The notes under the pieces: model-generated
Seen by the model: only the letters and a program-made list of their open reading frames with translations
What the model was told of the DNA's origin: nothing
The model's database searches: none
Shown: piece by piece, positions 47,416 to 59,930 of the stretch
Position numbering within the stretch: position 1 is the stretch's first letter
Layout: each line of letters starts with the position of its first letter
Assembly (NCBI RefSeq): GCF_958979055.1
Contig: NC_084886.1
Location: 14,604,154-14,668,153, forward strand
Direction of reading: 5' to 3'
Length of the DNA stretch: 64,000 bases
Source of the DNA: Alnus glutinosa
Taxonomy: Eukaryota; Streptophyta; Magnoliopsida; Fagales; Betulaceae
Position numbers and translations under genes: made by a program

Positions 47416-50400
47416 TCAAATCCCCTTATTTCCTTGTTTACCTCTTTGCAACTCGAAATGTGTTAGGGCAGAGTTCCCGTCAAGTCCTTTCTCATCATAG
47501 TAAGCAATGAAATCTCGCATTGAGGTTTCTCTGTATACAGGGGGACTATCTTCTGACAGCAATTCCTTGATGGGGCCATAGATCATTGTTGATGGGTAAA
47601 GATGAGGAGTGAAAAAGCATGCAACAGATACTCTTGGTCCTAGGTGGTTTGCTAGCACTTGGTGCTCTACACTTTTAAATCTGTTATTGGATATGAGCTG
47701 CAAAAATACAACAGAATAATCCTTTAAACAGCTGACAAGCAGTTGCGAATCAAATTCTTCTCCTATAGTTTTGGTTCTATAAACTTGAACAGCTACCAGG
47801 CATAAAAATCAAAATAACCAAATTATTCATCATATAATGATATATATTCTGCTAAATACAGGAACCAGCCTCCTTCTTTGTTAACAATTTGTATATCCTA
47901 CCTTTTTGGTAATCTTGTTTCCATGTTTTTTAGTCTTCAGACACCATGGAGATCACTCCCATGCGCATGCAAGAAAACGATGATTTAAAAAGATAATTAC
48001 ATTGCTGAGTGGTGTTAACAAAATTTATGAGAGAAATTTAACTCAAGCAATGGCCATGTGCATTCATGGAAACAATGATTAAGAATGATAATAACATAGT
48101 TGAGTGGTACTGATTAAACAATGGTAGCTGTAAACATACTTAATGAGTCATGTAGCAGCACAGAAGTTTTTCCCTGGGAACATGCAACAGTTAACAAGTT
48201 ACTGCACCATCACAGAAGAGACATCAAGAGCTTTTTTCCACATCAAAATAGTGATCATTTTAACAAGTGAGCTTTTCTTTCTACTTTCAATTTTTAGGGT
48301 AAATAAACACTTCTAACCAAAGGCCACAAATCCGCCTAGAAGAGCATATAAAGCATGCTGAAAAACTCAGCTTAACAAAGTCAAGGTACCATTAGAGCAC
48401 TGGCCAAACAACAACTCTAATAAGGAACCTCATAATTATATGCCTACAATGCCTCAAAAGTGTCATCTAGAGTGCACATGTTCAACATTACGTGCACGCG
48501 TAACAGATCTGGTGATTTGGAAGTGAAAAAGGAAAGGACACAAGATCTTGCTTCTGTTGGTTTCCTATTTTGAAAACTAAGAAAGTAGGTTAGGGAACAG
48601 TAGGGAATTTTAACATGAGTTAGGTTTATTTCAAGGAAAACCTGGACCTCCCAAAACAAAGATGTAGTGTTTGTCCAAAATAATTCATGTCATGATCTTT
48701 ATTCATGACGGGTCTTTAAATAAACTTACAATGATAAAAAAGATGGAACTACAACCCTATCATTATCATAAGGTAACTTATTATCCCTTAGACTTGTAAA
48801 CGTACCTAATATAATTTCAACACATAACACAATAGAAGATAATTATTTGATGCAAACCAGGTCACTTCACTACCTAGCCACATTCACAGCTCTTCTTATC
48901 CTCACATGCAGTCATGCAATAACTTATCTTTTACCTTTACTTCTAAGGGTACATAACATTCAACAACTCGAGATCAAACGCTTGACAAGAGATCATTTTC
49001 TGATGGAATGAAACAGAACAGGGTCCATTTTTCATGAAGTTATGGTAGCTTTTATATGAATGTGAAGCTGAGAATGGTCCAATGTGTGCTCTACATGTAC
49101 ATGAATGAGAAGGCATCTTGAAATGACATGACAAAAATAAGTCTTGTTGCTAGCGGATAATGTAATTCCATGCATTTAAGCAAACAATTGTTCATTATTG
49201 ATTTTAGCTATATATATGTCAAAATCTTGCCTGTAAGAGATCTCCAACGTTTACAACTAGAGCTCCAGGAACAGGAGGAACATCAATGTAATGGTTTTGA
49301 TGAAGAACTTGAAGTCCACCGATATGGTCTTGAAGTAAGATGGTGAGAAAATCAGGATCTGAGTGTTTGGTCGTGCCCAATGTCATTTTGGGCTCAGGGC
49401 ATGCTGGATAGTAGTGGCTGAGAAGTAGATGCCCCTTTGCACAATCCAAGCCTATAAGGTGGTCAGGTTTGAGCCCAAGTGCTTCTGATAGCAATTCAAA
49501 CAATGTGATCCCCAACTTACGGACTTGCTTCGAATACTCCATAGTTATGTCTCTGCAAATCAAACAATGATTCAAGATCAATAAAACCAATTGAAATCTT
49601 CCTAAAGGTACGGTATTAACACGAATGATAATAAAAATAACAAGATAGACATTTCTTCTATAGATGTTCAATGTTTGTCAATATCTCCTTAATAGCATAG
49701 TTGCAATTAGAAGCAAGAAAGTGGATTAATTTGAAATTATGTGGGTGGTAACCGAATTCCAGACATAATAAAAAAAAAATTTGTGACACACCTGGAGCAA
49801 TAAAATGGGAAATGAAGAAAAAGTAAGACTGCCAATAGAAAATATCTGTAAATATTCCTTTTACACTCTTAACTTTGTCACAATTCCATATCAAATAAAA
49901 AAGTTCGCCATTGAATGTGAGACTTAAATTAACAAAATTAATGAGAAACACAACCTGGTGTTCATTCAACCATTATGTCAATTTTCAAAAGAAAAATCAC
50001 TTTATCTCTATCCATTAAACATTTATTGGGAGGAAGAAAATTCAGTTGTTATCTTCCAATCCTACGAATTCATGATTCTTAAACTGGACTGCTCCGAGAA
50101 CTCTGAAAACAAGTATCCTTTAATGTTCCCAGAGTATCCAAGTGTTAATAACCATTCAGAATATGTAATGCAAGAATGAAATAAGAGATTAAAATAAAAC
50201 TATGATCAGGTATAGTCATTGAACTATGACTCCATAAAAGAAGAGTACCTGCAGACTAGAGGCAATTCTTGAGGGTCAAGAGGCTCAGGACCCATAACAC
50301 AAAATAAAGTATCCCTCCAATTAGCGAATCTTGATTCGTACAAATCAAAGTTACTTCCATACTTCACCTTCCTCATCAACTCCCGAGTATAATAATCAGC

Positions 50401-50793
50401 CTTCACCTCCCTTGGTAGCTCGTGGAACCCACGCGCCGCCTTCAGCATGTCCTCCAACACCTTTTCAGCTATTCCATGGTTCACCACCTGAAAGAATCCC
50501 ACCTCCTCGGCGGCCCGCCGGACACCGGCAACTTTATCGGCACGCCTGCCGACGATGTCACTAAGGTCGATGACCGGAATTGTGATTTGGATATTGGTTG
50601 GCTCCCCGGAATTGTGGCCGTCGCCTGCGAGATCTTCCGGCGGTCGGACGAAAATTCTCGGGATTTTGGTAATACCAGCATCCACAAGGCCTTTGACACC
50701 TGCCTTGGATTCATCAAAGGACTTTAACTCTTGAAGACGATCATAGTTTACGGAATTCCCGGTCACTGATTCTCCGGCGCCGGTGATCGTCAT
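47416..50793 (-). CDS. 2-oxoglutarate/Fe(II) dioxygenase, ACC-oxidase-homolog type (copy 1)
   Basis: Three exons join in frame: 50249-50793, 49231-49552 and 47416-47697, giving 382 residues. The N-terminal DIOX_N domain includes [17 protein letters not shown] and I-P-V-I-D-L-S-D-I. The catalytic double-stranded beta-helix has Fe ligands H245 and D247 (T-K-H-S-D) and H301, and the 2-oxoglutarate-binding R311 in R-V-S. The family oxidises small molecules in the cytosol; despite the 'ACC oxidase homolog' name these DOXC enzymes are not ethylene-forming, and the substrate is unknown. Intron 2 starts with GC (CAG|GCAAGA). The first exon is GC-richer than the others. It is the most divergent of the four copies: Q replaces the usual R after the third Fe ligand (E-H-Q-V-L), and it has a longer C-terminus (..[10 protein letters not shown]). 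Confidence 0.9.
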
Positions 50794-51256
50794 TATTCTC
50801 GCTCTGGTCCGGGTTCTGGAAAGATAGATAGGACTGTGATAGCTGATTTTTGTTATATTTGCTTGAGGGTGTATCCGAAAATGTGGTCTGCATGGGGATG
50901 ATCATTCTAACTAAAATCTGAATAAGGGTGTCAATTTTCTCCCTTTTTTTATTTTTTTATTTTTTTATTTATTTTTTTTTTAATTTGAACGCTTAAAAAG
51001 AAAAAGAAAAGTTGACTCAATTTTTTTTGGTTCTGTTTTTAGATTTGAGTGAGAAGAAATCGCATATGCTCTATAAAAACGTAAGAATTAGATGTCGGAG
51101 TGGCATGTTGTAGGAAAATTGTGTCCGTTTTCTCTGACAAAAAAAAAAAAAGAGGGTTTAAACTCAAGCTAGGAACCATTGCATTGTTAAAGTATTTTCA
51201 AAATTAATATGTATATATATTTATTTTGTGTCTTGGAAAATGATTTAAAAGGAAGG

Positions 51257-52165
51257 TGTTAAAGAGCATTAAATGAAGATAGTCCCATATGAAAAAAAGA
51301 GAAACTGAAGTTAGTATTTATAAGGACCAACACATTTTAAGCATTTAAAGTAATGCTTGGGTGTATACTCTAGTACGGTGCGAAGCACCGGACGCACACG
51401 CTCGCGTGTGGCAGTGGGCTGTAGGGCGCTAGTGGCGCTTTGATGGCGCACTTGGCACGAAGTATCGGAGCTCGGCTCGATCTAATCATGACCTTTCGAT
51501 TTTGGATGGGTCCTGATCAATCGATCTAGTGGTTTAATCTAAACCATAGGATGCTTCTTAGGTAAATCCAATGGTTGGATTTACTGGACAATCAAATAAA
51601 TAAACTGTAAGGTCAAATCACATTTGATCTAATGGTTGAAATTAATTAATAACGATCTAATGGTTATTATTAATCAATCATAGACAGTTATTTGATCTAA
51701 TGGTCAGATTTAAGTGTCTGTTAAAACAGCAGTTTATGACTGTTACTTAAGCAGTTATGGACGGTTGGATTAGCAGTTATTTCAATATTATACAGAAGTA
51801 ACTGCTGTCCAGTTATCAGAAAAAATACAGAAATAACTGCTATACAGTGTTTAATAAAAGAAATAATAAAATTTCTTTTATCTTCAATGCTTTTTCTGAT
51901 ACCTTCTGCATTTAAAATTAAAAAGTCTCTGTTTGTCTCTTGATATAATAGAAAAATCTGAAAGTGTTCGGGTTTAATTTTTCGTTAGTGCAAAACGAGA
52001 TTAAACAAACAGAGGTTTCTGAGCTCTATTGCATCATGGAGAAATATTTGCTGTAACCTTTTTGCATACCTTTCTGGTGGGGGCAAATAATTTCTTAAGA
52101 AAAGCGACGTTGTAACGCGCCTTAGGAGCATTTTGTTTTTCTGCTTTCGTTTATATTTTCTAACA
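51257..52165 (+). mobile_element. Probable solo LTR (Copia-like)
   Basis: Begins TGTTAAAGAGCATTAAATGA, a common plant Copia LTR start, with AGTTAGTATTTATAAGG downstream, and ends TTTTCTAACA. The end point is supported because the related inverted fragment at 59701 diverges at exactly the same place. No internal region or clear target duplication was found. It lies about 0.5 kb upstream of dioxygenase copy 1. Confidence 0.55.
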
Positions 52166-52269
52166 TGCATTAATGATTTATCCATTGAACCAAAACAAGA
52201 ACTAGCTAGCACTCTGGACGGGTCTCGTCCGTCTAAGCGAAAGTTTTTTTCGCATGGTCTTCCGGGGAA

Positions 52270-52451
52270 GAGTAATGCTACATATCATCCCTTTGTCCTC
52301 TTTTTATACCCCAAAAATTGATGTGGCTCTTAAAATCACCATTGGATCGAAATCCAATAATGATCTACCATAAATTCAATGGTGATTTCAAGAGCCACAT
52401 TAATTTTTGGAGGATAAAAGAAGGACAATGGAATGATATGTATCATTCCTC
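52270..52451. mobile_element. Foldback MITE
   Basis: Arms of about 80 bp pair almost completely: GAGTAATGCTACATATCATC left, its counterpart GATATGTATCATTCCTC right, and GTGGCTCTTAAAATCACCAT against ATGGTGATTTCAAGAGCCAC. Only a short loop separates them. Confidence 0.8.
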
Positions 52452-52475
52452 CCCAGGGAAATGATTTGTGGGGAT

Positions 52476-52602
52476 ACTTTACCATCCCCGCCCTCCCCTT
52501 TTTGGTTTTTAAATAAAAAAGTGTCTTCTATGACACTTTTTTTTTTTAATTTTTTAATTTTATATTAAAAAGGGGAGGTTGGGGAACAGTAAAGTGCCCC
52601 CC
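52476..52602. repeat. Second foldback sequence
   Basis: CTTTACCATCCCCGCCCTCCC is mirrored by GGGGAGGTTGGGGAACAGTA around a T/A-rich loop. It was probably a separate MITE adjacent to the preceding one. Confidence 0.55.
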
Positions 52603-52799
52603 ATGTATCAGCTCCCGATCTCCCGTCCTTTCGCTTGTCTACCTTTCCGGAAATAATTTGTAGGGGATGTTTTTCCGTTCCCCAACCGGCATTTTTAATT
52701 AAAAAATTATTTTTTAATCAAAAAGAAATTTTTGATGTAACATCAAAAGTTACTTTTTGAAAAAAAAAAAAAAAAAATTCATGAATAGGGCGGGTGAGG

Positions 52800-53785
52800 G
52801 ACGGTTTCCCATCCCTTGTGAATCACGCCTCATTCCTTTCAGCTGCTAAGGGAGAAGGGAAGGACCTCATCTCTTTATTTTTGCTTTTGTTGCTTTTAGC
52901 CTAAATGTTTCTCTAGCCCTTTTCTCCTCTCATGAAGTTTTATATGTCGTTTCGTACGACTTATCCTGCCCGGCTATAAAACCTCAGGGTCTTCGCTTCT
53001 CCACTGTGCAGGTTTCTTCCTCGTCCATGTTTGTTGGTTTCTCTCCTGCATTGTGACCGGTTTCGAAACTCTTAGATTTGGTTTTTTTTTCAAAGTTAGA
53101 TCAACATTCCTCTGTTGGTCCCAGCATTCCATGCACCACTCCAACGCTCTCATCAATGATTCAGCTTTCCGACACTACTGCCATGTCTTCTGTCGCCATC
53201 CACGCACTGGAGCGTGACTCCTATGCGCCGACGGGTGGACCTCTTGCATCAGCACGTGGATCTCATGAGCCGGAGCTCTCCGCCCTACCAGTCCTTGTTG
53301 TTGCAGTGTTTTTGATTTTTTTTTTTGCTGCTTTTATGTACTTTTATTTTACTTGGGTTATTGTGTCCTTTTAGGAGAAACTCTTGTATTTGAATTTGTG
53401 TTGGTGCCTCTTTTTTCTGCAATCCCAAATTCGAACTTTAACAATACTTTTACCGCTTCAGCCTCCTTCGGGTGATTGTTGTTGTTCCCAATTGAGGTTA
53501 TAAATATGTTTGTCTTAATTTGAACGTACCTTTTTAGCTTATGTAACTGCCTTGTACGGTCCCTTGAGAGGGCCGTGTCATTTTTTTGACCAATGTCTTA
53601 TCATTTGTAATTATTTTAGCACTGTTTTGGTTTGTTTTGAATCGGGGAGCACACCCCTTTTTTGTTTATAGGATTGTTCACATTTTCTTCCTTTTGGATC
53701 AGAAGTGGAAATGATCTTCTCATGTAACCTTTTCCCTTAATCAATTTAAAGAAAAATAAAAATAAAAAAATAAAATAAAAAATGC
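52800..53785 (+). other. Possible retroposed sequence with A-rich tail
   Basis: About 0.9 kb of GC-richer DNA ends in an A-rich tail (about 53752-53781) after a pyrimidine-rich 3' end. The open frame 53078-53374 ends in a hydrophobic segment but resembles no family. It could be a LINE or retroposed transcript fragment; I saw no target duplication. Confidence 0.3.
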
Positions 53786-54102
53786 AACTGGCTCTGCAAG
53801 ACTATGCTATGCATGTATAGTGCCCCATCAAATGCTACAAAGTTCTACAATAACTTGAATGAAAAGGTTTCACTAGTAACCACCGTAGCAAGTGAAACAG
53901 GAAAACATTAAAAACAACAATTTATTCAAGTATTCCATATTCGAGCTTTGGAAAATAGAAGTTTAAATATGCAACACGTACATTAGACAAAGGCAAGCAC
54001 ATTGAAGCTAGACAGTCTTAACATGTACATATTGGAGCAACAGTCGAAAATCAGAGTTGCAGTTCAACAAAATAAATGAACCATATTCATCCATGACCTA
54101 CT

Positions 54103-55852
54103 TCAAATTTTGAAATATTCTAGTCCAGAGGTCCCATCCAGCCCTTTCGAGTAAATATAAGTAACATAATCTTTTAGGGTGGTTTCCCTGTAGATTGGGG
54201 GGTGTTCTTCTGATAGCAGCTCCTTGATTGGTCCATACAACCTAGGACTGATGGTAGTTTCTTGCTTGAAATGTGTTCTGAAAAAACTAGCCACAGAGAT
54301 TCTTGGACCAATGTTCTTTGCCAGTACTCTGTGAAACACGCTTTTGAACTTATCGTTGGAGATTAGCTGCACAGAGAGACATTAAAAAAGAGAACCTTCT
54401 TATCAGTTCAAATGATTGCTACAAGATATTCCCATGTTCTTGCCGTTGACAGATTTTAGATTTGATTCAATGTTGAGTCCATCGGATATTTATGTACAAT
54501 TGAACCAATTAATTAGAATTGGAGGAACAATAATCTTTTTGGGTAAGTGAAGTGAGGAACCATAATCAATATAGAAAATGCTTGGCATAATTTTTTTTTT
54601 TACGACTTTTGACACGTGTTTATTAGAGGGTGTTGAAGAGTGTTGAATGCTTATAACTTTTGACTTCAATCTCACATGTTGGCATGTGTTAAAAGTTGTA
54701 TGTGTAGCATTATTCATCAATATAACCAATGATGGATTGCAAGGATGGCTTAGCAATAAACATATATGCATTTTGAGTAATGCTAAAAACTACAATTTTT
54801 ATCTTACAATTATCTAATAATGCTGACGCGACAGTACAAATTAACCAATCTTTAGATCAGTCATTATTAAAAAGTGGGTTGAAAATTACTTGCCTGCATC
54901 ATATCTCCCAGGTTTATAACCAAAGACCCCGGAATGGGAGTGACAGTGACCCATTGATTTTGATGTAGGACCTGAAGGCCACCTATTTGGTCTTGTAAAA
55001 CGACAGTGAGGAAGGCACTGTCGGTGTGTTTGGTGAGGCCCAAAGTCAAATCTGGTTCGGGGCATGGTGGATAGTAATGGCCCAAAACATAAAGTCCCTC
55101 GGCGCAACCCATGTCTTTGAGGTGGTTTGGTTCGAGCCCAAGAGCGTCCGACAGCAGCTCGAATATAGTAAGGCCTAATCTTATTACTGCGTTCGAGTAA
55201 TCAATCATTATATCTCTGCAAATCGATCAATATTACATGAGTTAGAAAATCATGAATGAAACAATTATGGCACTAATTAAAGGTGTTATGGTATTATCAA
55301 AAACCTGCACACTTGTGGCAATTCTTCAGGCTTGGGTGGAGAAGGAGCTGTAACACAATATATGGTATCCCTCCAATTAGCTGCTCTTGCTTGATATAAA
55401 TCAAAATTGGTGTTATATGCAACACTTTTCGTTTCATCGCGCGTATAGAATTCTTTCTTAACGTCGTAGTCTTGCTCGTGAAACCTGCGAACCCCATCGA
55501 TCATCTCATCCAGCAGAGTTACCTCAATTCCATGATTAACAACCTGAAAGAAACCCCACTTCTCACATGCATCTCGGATTTCTTCAACTATGGTTGCACG
55601 TTGACCAGCATCTTTGCCGATGCCTTCAAAGTCTATGATTGGAATGCTGAACTTGGGGTCGGAGGAGGAGCAGCCTGAATCATTATGTTGCTGATCACCA
55701 TGGATGAATATCCGCGGGATCTTTGCTACCCCTGCATCTGCGAGTCCCTTTACCCCAGCTTTTGACTCATCAAAAGCCTTCAGTTCACTGATCCGTTCAT
55801 ATTTGGATTCCTCCCTTTCTGCCTGAAATTCGAGTGAGCTTGTGGCCTCCAT
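54103..55852 (-). CDS. 2-oxoglutarate/Fe(II) dioxygenase, ACC-oxidase-homolog type (copy 2)
   Basis: Three exons join in frame: 55305-55852, 54894-55215 and 54103-54366, giving 377 residues. I chose the ATG at 55852 (M-E-A-T-S-S-L-E-F) over the one five codons upstream because it aligns with copy 3. The DIOX_N domain holds I-P-I-I-D-F-E-G-I and [10 protein letters not shown]; then N-W-R-D-T-I-Y-C at the exon 1 end. Fe ligands are H246, D248 (T-K-H-T-D) and H302, with R312 in R-I-S for 2-oxoglutarate. C-terminus L-E-Y-F-K-I. Intron 2 uses a GC donor (CAG|GCAAGT). It is very similar to copy 3, so recently duplicated. A CACGTG-rich repeat element begins about 200 bases upstream. Confidence 0.93.
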
Positions 55853-56057
55853 TTCTTTTTTCCTCATCTAATGCTATGAAGCATCAATAGATGTGCTTGT
55901 ATACGGCTGCTCTTGCATGTGCAGTAAAAAGAATCTTTCTTTCTTTTTTTCAAGGAGGGATATCGAGGACAGGAAAGAAATGACAAAGTGCAACTGCATT
56001 TTTGTCTTTTAACTGGATCAGAGAACAAGACAAAGAATAAAAAAAGAGCTGATCACT

Positions 56058-56470
56058 TAGAGTGGCTAACAATTAGCCACGTGTATTAAAATACAAGTGG
56101 CTAACATTGGCCACGTGTATTTAAATACGCGTGGCTAAATGTATATATATATATATATATAAATTATATATTTTTCTTGATACGTGTTAAGAATACACGT
56201 TGCCAAAATCAAAAATATTGCTTTAAAAAAAAGAAGAAGAAAAGAACCTTTTTTTTTTTTTTCTTCCTAATACGTATACGATATACCTATACGAAACACA
56301 TGCAGAACCAACTCGTCCCCCACTTAGAACTGGCCGGCCGGAGTTTGGAGAGATAGAGAGAGATACAGAGACAGAGAGAGATACAGAGAGAGAGAGCAAG
56401 AGACGTCGGGAAGGCCGGAGGGAAGGCCGACCACGCGGTGGTCGGGAAGCTGGCCGGTGGTCCAGTATTG

Positions 56471-56511
<41 letters not shown>

Positions 56512-56584
56512 AAGAGACGTCGGGAAGGCCAGAGGGAAGGCCGACCACGCGGTGGTCGGGAAGCTGGCCGGTGGTCCAGTATTG

Positions 56585-56629
<45 letters not shown>

Positions 56630-57040
56630 CAGAGAGCGAGAGAGAGAGAGGGAGCAAGAGACGTCGGGAAGGCCGGAGGGAAGGCCGACCACGCGGTGGT
56701 CGGGAAGTTGGCCGGTGGTCCAGTATTGACGGAGAGAGAGAGAGAGAGAGATGCAGTGCTGACGGAGAGAGCTGGCCGGCGATGCAGTACTGACGGAAAG
56801 AGAGAGAGAGAGAGCGATACAGAGAGAGTGAGAGAGAGCGATACAGTGAGAGAGAGAGAGAAAGAACAGTGAGAGCGCGCAGAAAGAGAGAGAGCGAGAG
56901 ATAAAAGAGTATATAACGATTTTTTTTTTCTTTTTGAAACTTAAATTAAGAATGGTCATCAGGTGGGCGCGGGACAATTCCCGCGCGCCTACCTACACCA
57001 ATTCTGGCCACGTGGCGTAAAGCCACGTGGCCAATTCTCT

Positions 57041-57082
<42 letters not shown>

Positions 57083-57752
57083 TATATATTTTTTTATCAA
57101 AACCTTAATAAAATTTGTTTTTATTAATATATATTTGATATTTGCAATTGGCCACGTGTATTAATTACACGTGGCTAATTGGACACGTGTAATTAATACT
57201 CGTGGCTAATTGGCCACGTGTAATTAATACACGTGGCTAATTGCAAATATAAATATAAAAAAATTATAAAAAATATAAATATTTTAGCCACGCATATTAA
57301 TTACACGTGGCTAATTGGACACGTGTAATTAATACTCGTGGCTAACTGGCCACGTGTAATTAATACACGTGGCTAATTGCAAATATAAATATAAAAAATA
57401 TAAATATTTTAGCCACGCGTATTAATTATACGCGGCTAATTGGACAAGTGTAATTAATACTCGTGGCTAATTGGCTACGTGTAATTAATACACGTGGCTA
57501 ATTGCAAATATAAATATAAAAAAATTATAAAAAAATATAAATATTTTAGCCACGCGTATTAATACACGTGGCCAAGTGGCTACGCGTAAAAATACACGTG
57601 GCTACTTGGCCACGCGTATTAAAAACGCGTGGCCAAGTAGCCACGTGTAATAAATACACGTGGCTAACTGTCATCTAGCCACGTGGCTACAGTAACCGTA
57701 ACTGTCATCTAGCCACGTGGCTACGTGGCTAATTGTATGTTTTTTTGTAGTG
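56058..57752. mobile_element. CACGTG-dense repeat element, possibly CACTA-type
   Basis: The right end TTTTTTTGTAGTG (to 57752) is the complement of CACTACAAAA, the typical CACTA terminus. Numerous inverted and direct copies of GGCCACGTGTAATTAATACA-type motifs lie inside both ends, like CACTA subterminal repeats. From about 57149 they form a ~125-140-bp higher-order tandem unit of about four copies. The centre is a (GA)n-rich minisatellite. The left end is uncertain (CACTTAGAG near 56054). No transposase is present. Confidence 0.5.
56340..56900. repeat. (GA)n-rich minisatellite
   Basis: A unit AGAGACGTCGGGAAGGCCGG..CCAGTATTGACGG plus a (GA)n tract is present three times (about 56399, 56512 and 56658), then shorter derivatives. 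Long open frames here are R-E or S-L low-complexity translations. Confidence 0.85.
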
Positions 57753-58049
57753 TATGTATTAAATTGTACAATATATTAGTCTATTTGTTGTTGAAAAAGG
57801 TGAGTGAATGAAGAGAAATACACTGTATACAAAATAAATAAATAAATTAATATATAAGAGGAGTTAATATGGTAGGTAATAAGGAATTTTACCATAATAT
57901 GTTGAGAATATTATGAAGATATATTTTCTCGCACAATTGTAGTAATATTTTAACATTCCCTCAAACTCGAGGTGACGAAGCCCGCTTGAGTTTGAAAACA
58001 AGATCACAAGGTCGTCCAAGCAGATGAGATTTCCTGAATATGTGGGCAA

Positions 58050-59115
58050 GCTGATATTCAAATGAGACTAATCGTAGATGTAAAGTGCCCAATTGAGGAT
58101 GATGCTTTATGAAGTGACAATCAATTTTTGAAAAATATCATTATGCATGCACGTGCAAATATGTATGGCACTTCGATTGTCACAACAAATAAGAGAAACA
58201 GCATTTTGAGGGGCACCCATGTCTGTCAAAAGCCAGCGTAACCACAAAATTTCAAAGGTAGTGTCAGCAAGAGCGCGATAATCAGCCTCAATGCTAGATT
58301 GTGCACAGATTGTATCTTACTGTGCCAAGATATCAAAGAAGTTCCAAATAAGCAATAGTAACCGGTGGTTGAGTGGTAGTATGTGGGATCATCAGCCCAA
58401 TTAGCATCGAAATAGCTAGGCACGGAGTTCAAAGGACCAATGTGCAGAGAAGTGAAGTCCATGAAATAAAGGCTATGTTTGGCAATGAACATGCCATGCC
58501 ACGGTAGTGGGCAACCATTTTTTTTATCTTTTTTTTTTCTCACTTTTTCACATTTTTCAATAACAATCAACATCAAAACATTCTCACTTTTTTTACTTTT
58601 TATGTCACATCAATAATTTTTTTATTATTATTCAAACAAAAAATTCACTAAAAATACATAACTTTTTCACTTTTTTATACAAATTTTTTTACTTTATATT
58701 ACATCTATTACTTTTTATCAACTCCAAAAAATAACAATCCACTATTCTGTCATGGCAAATCACTTGCCAAACACTGCTTGAGTTCTCTTGACATAGTGCG
58801 AAATTTGAAGAACTGCAATGTAAGAGGAAGAGTGAAGAACACTCATAATTAACTAACCATATGATCAACAACATAGGAAATATTTGGCCATGTGACTGCT
58901 AGATAGATAAAACTGCCAACAAACTGCTTGTAGAGAGTGGCATTTGTTAGAGGTTCACCATTAGTAGCAAGAAGCTTGACATTCGTCTTGAGAGAATTGC
59001 TACTCATCTTACTGTCCCTCAAACCTAACCTAAAAAGTATATCAAAAGCATAGTTTGCCTGAGAAAGATAATAGCTATCTACATCAAAAATAACCTCTAG
59101 GCCAAGAAAGTAACA
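58050..59115 (-). pseudogene. Copia-type pol relic (RT end and RNase H)
   Basis: Minus-strand broken frames encode the end of Copia RT (L-Y-K-Q-F-V-G-S-F-I-Y-L..T-W-P-N-I-S-Y-V-V near 58880-58960) and RNase H (Y-F-D-A-N-W-A-D-D-P and S-T-T-G-Y-Y..S-L-I-S-W near 58310-58440). A MITE at 58475-58775 splits it. Stops and missing parts show it is inactive. Confidence 0.75.
58475..58775. mobile_element. MITE inside the Copia relic
   Basis: Ends ATGTTTGGCAATGAACATGC and GGCAAATCACTTGCCAAACA(CT) are inverted repeats. GCT flanks both sides (58472-58474, 58776-58778). The interior consists of CTTTTTCAC..TTTATAT.ACATC motifs also found near 500-600. Confidence 0.65.
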
Positions 59116-59700
59116 GAGTGTCCGATCCCTAAGTCGTTCATTTCAAAATTCTAATAATTATAATGTAAGGACAATGAGAGTTGCTAGACTTACACCAACT
59201 CTCCACTCCCAAACCTTGCTATTCTGGTGTGACGTATGCCAAATTAGAGAGTATAGGTTTGGAAGTGAAGAGTGGGTGTAAGTCTAGTATTTTTCAAGGA
59301 CAATTGGCCTTGAGAATGCAAAATTCAATCAAAAATTTTAAAAGAGGATAACTTCATAAAAAAATTGTGGTGAATTCATGACCCCTTTAACATACAAGCT
59401 GGACAGTTTTGTTATATGGGTGTTTGCTAGAATTTCAAGTAGAATGAGGAACTAAGCTTCTTTTTAGAGTTGGATCATAGGTTTAAGTTTAGATTTAATT
59501 ATGGTGAATACAGCAAATTACAGGTTCCTCTATGATAGTTTATTGTACAAGTTAGTTTGAAGTTTTGGTGAGGAACTAAGCTTCTTGTTATGTGATTTGT
59601 TGGATTGGAGTTTGGATATAAATAAAAGAGGAATCCAAGGGCTATGTAGAGATTTCAATCTTGGAAATCCGATCATATAGTTGAGTTTAGGGACTTTTAA
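59116..59700. other. Spacer, no gene
   Basis: A short inverted pair (TAGACTTACACCAACTCTCC near 59188 and GTGGGTGTAAGTCTAG-like near 59272) suggests another small foldback element. Nothing else is recognised. Confidence 0.4.
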
Positions 59701-59930
59701 TGTTAGATAAAAGTAATAGAAAGTAGAAAAAATGAAATATTCCTAAAATACGTTACAACGTCACTTTCCTTAATTAAGAAATTATTTGCCCCCATCAGAA
59801 ATGTTATGCAAAGGGTTACAATAAATATTTCTCAATGATATAATAGAGCCCAAAAATTTTTTGTTGTTTAATTGCATTTTGCATAAAACTAAACTAAACT
59901 CGAATACCCTCAAATTTGAACACGCATATC
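59701..59930 (-). mobile_element. LTR fragment related to 51257-52165, inverted
   Basis: The reverse complement matches the last ~230 bp of the solo LTR (shared AAATTATTTGCCCCCA, TAAGAAATT, AATATTT.TC) and stops at the same TCTAACA terminus. It therefore lies on the other side of copy 2 in the opposite orientation. Confidence 0.6.

Noticed and set aside
50331-50727. Plus-strand frames over dioxygenase copy 1 exon 1
   Set aside because: They are antisense shadows of a clearly coding, GC-rich exon.
53078-53374. 98-codon frame with a hydrophobic C-terminus
   Set aside because: No family similarity. The hydrophobic part comes from a T-rich tract near an A-tailed, probably retroposed sequence.
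56223-56977. R-E and S-L repeat open frames
   Set aside because: Translations of (GA)n tracts and the minisatellite.
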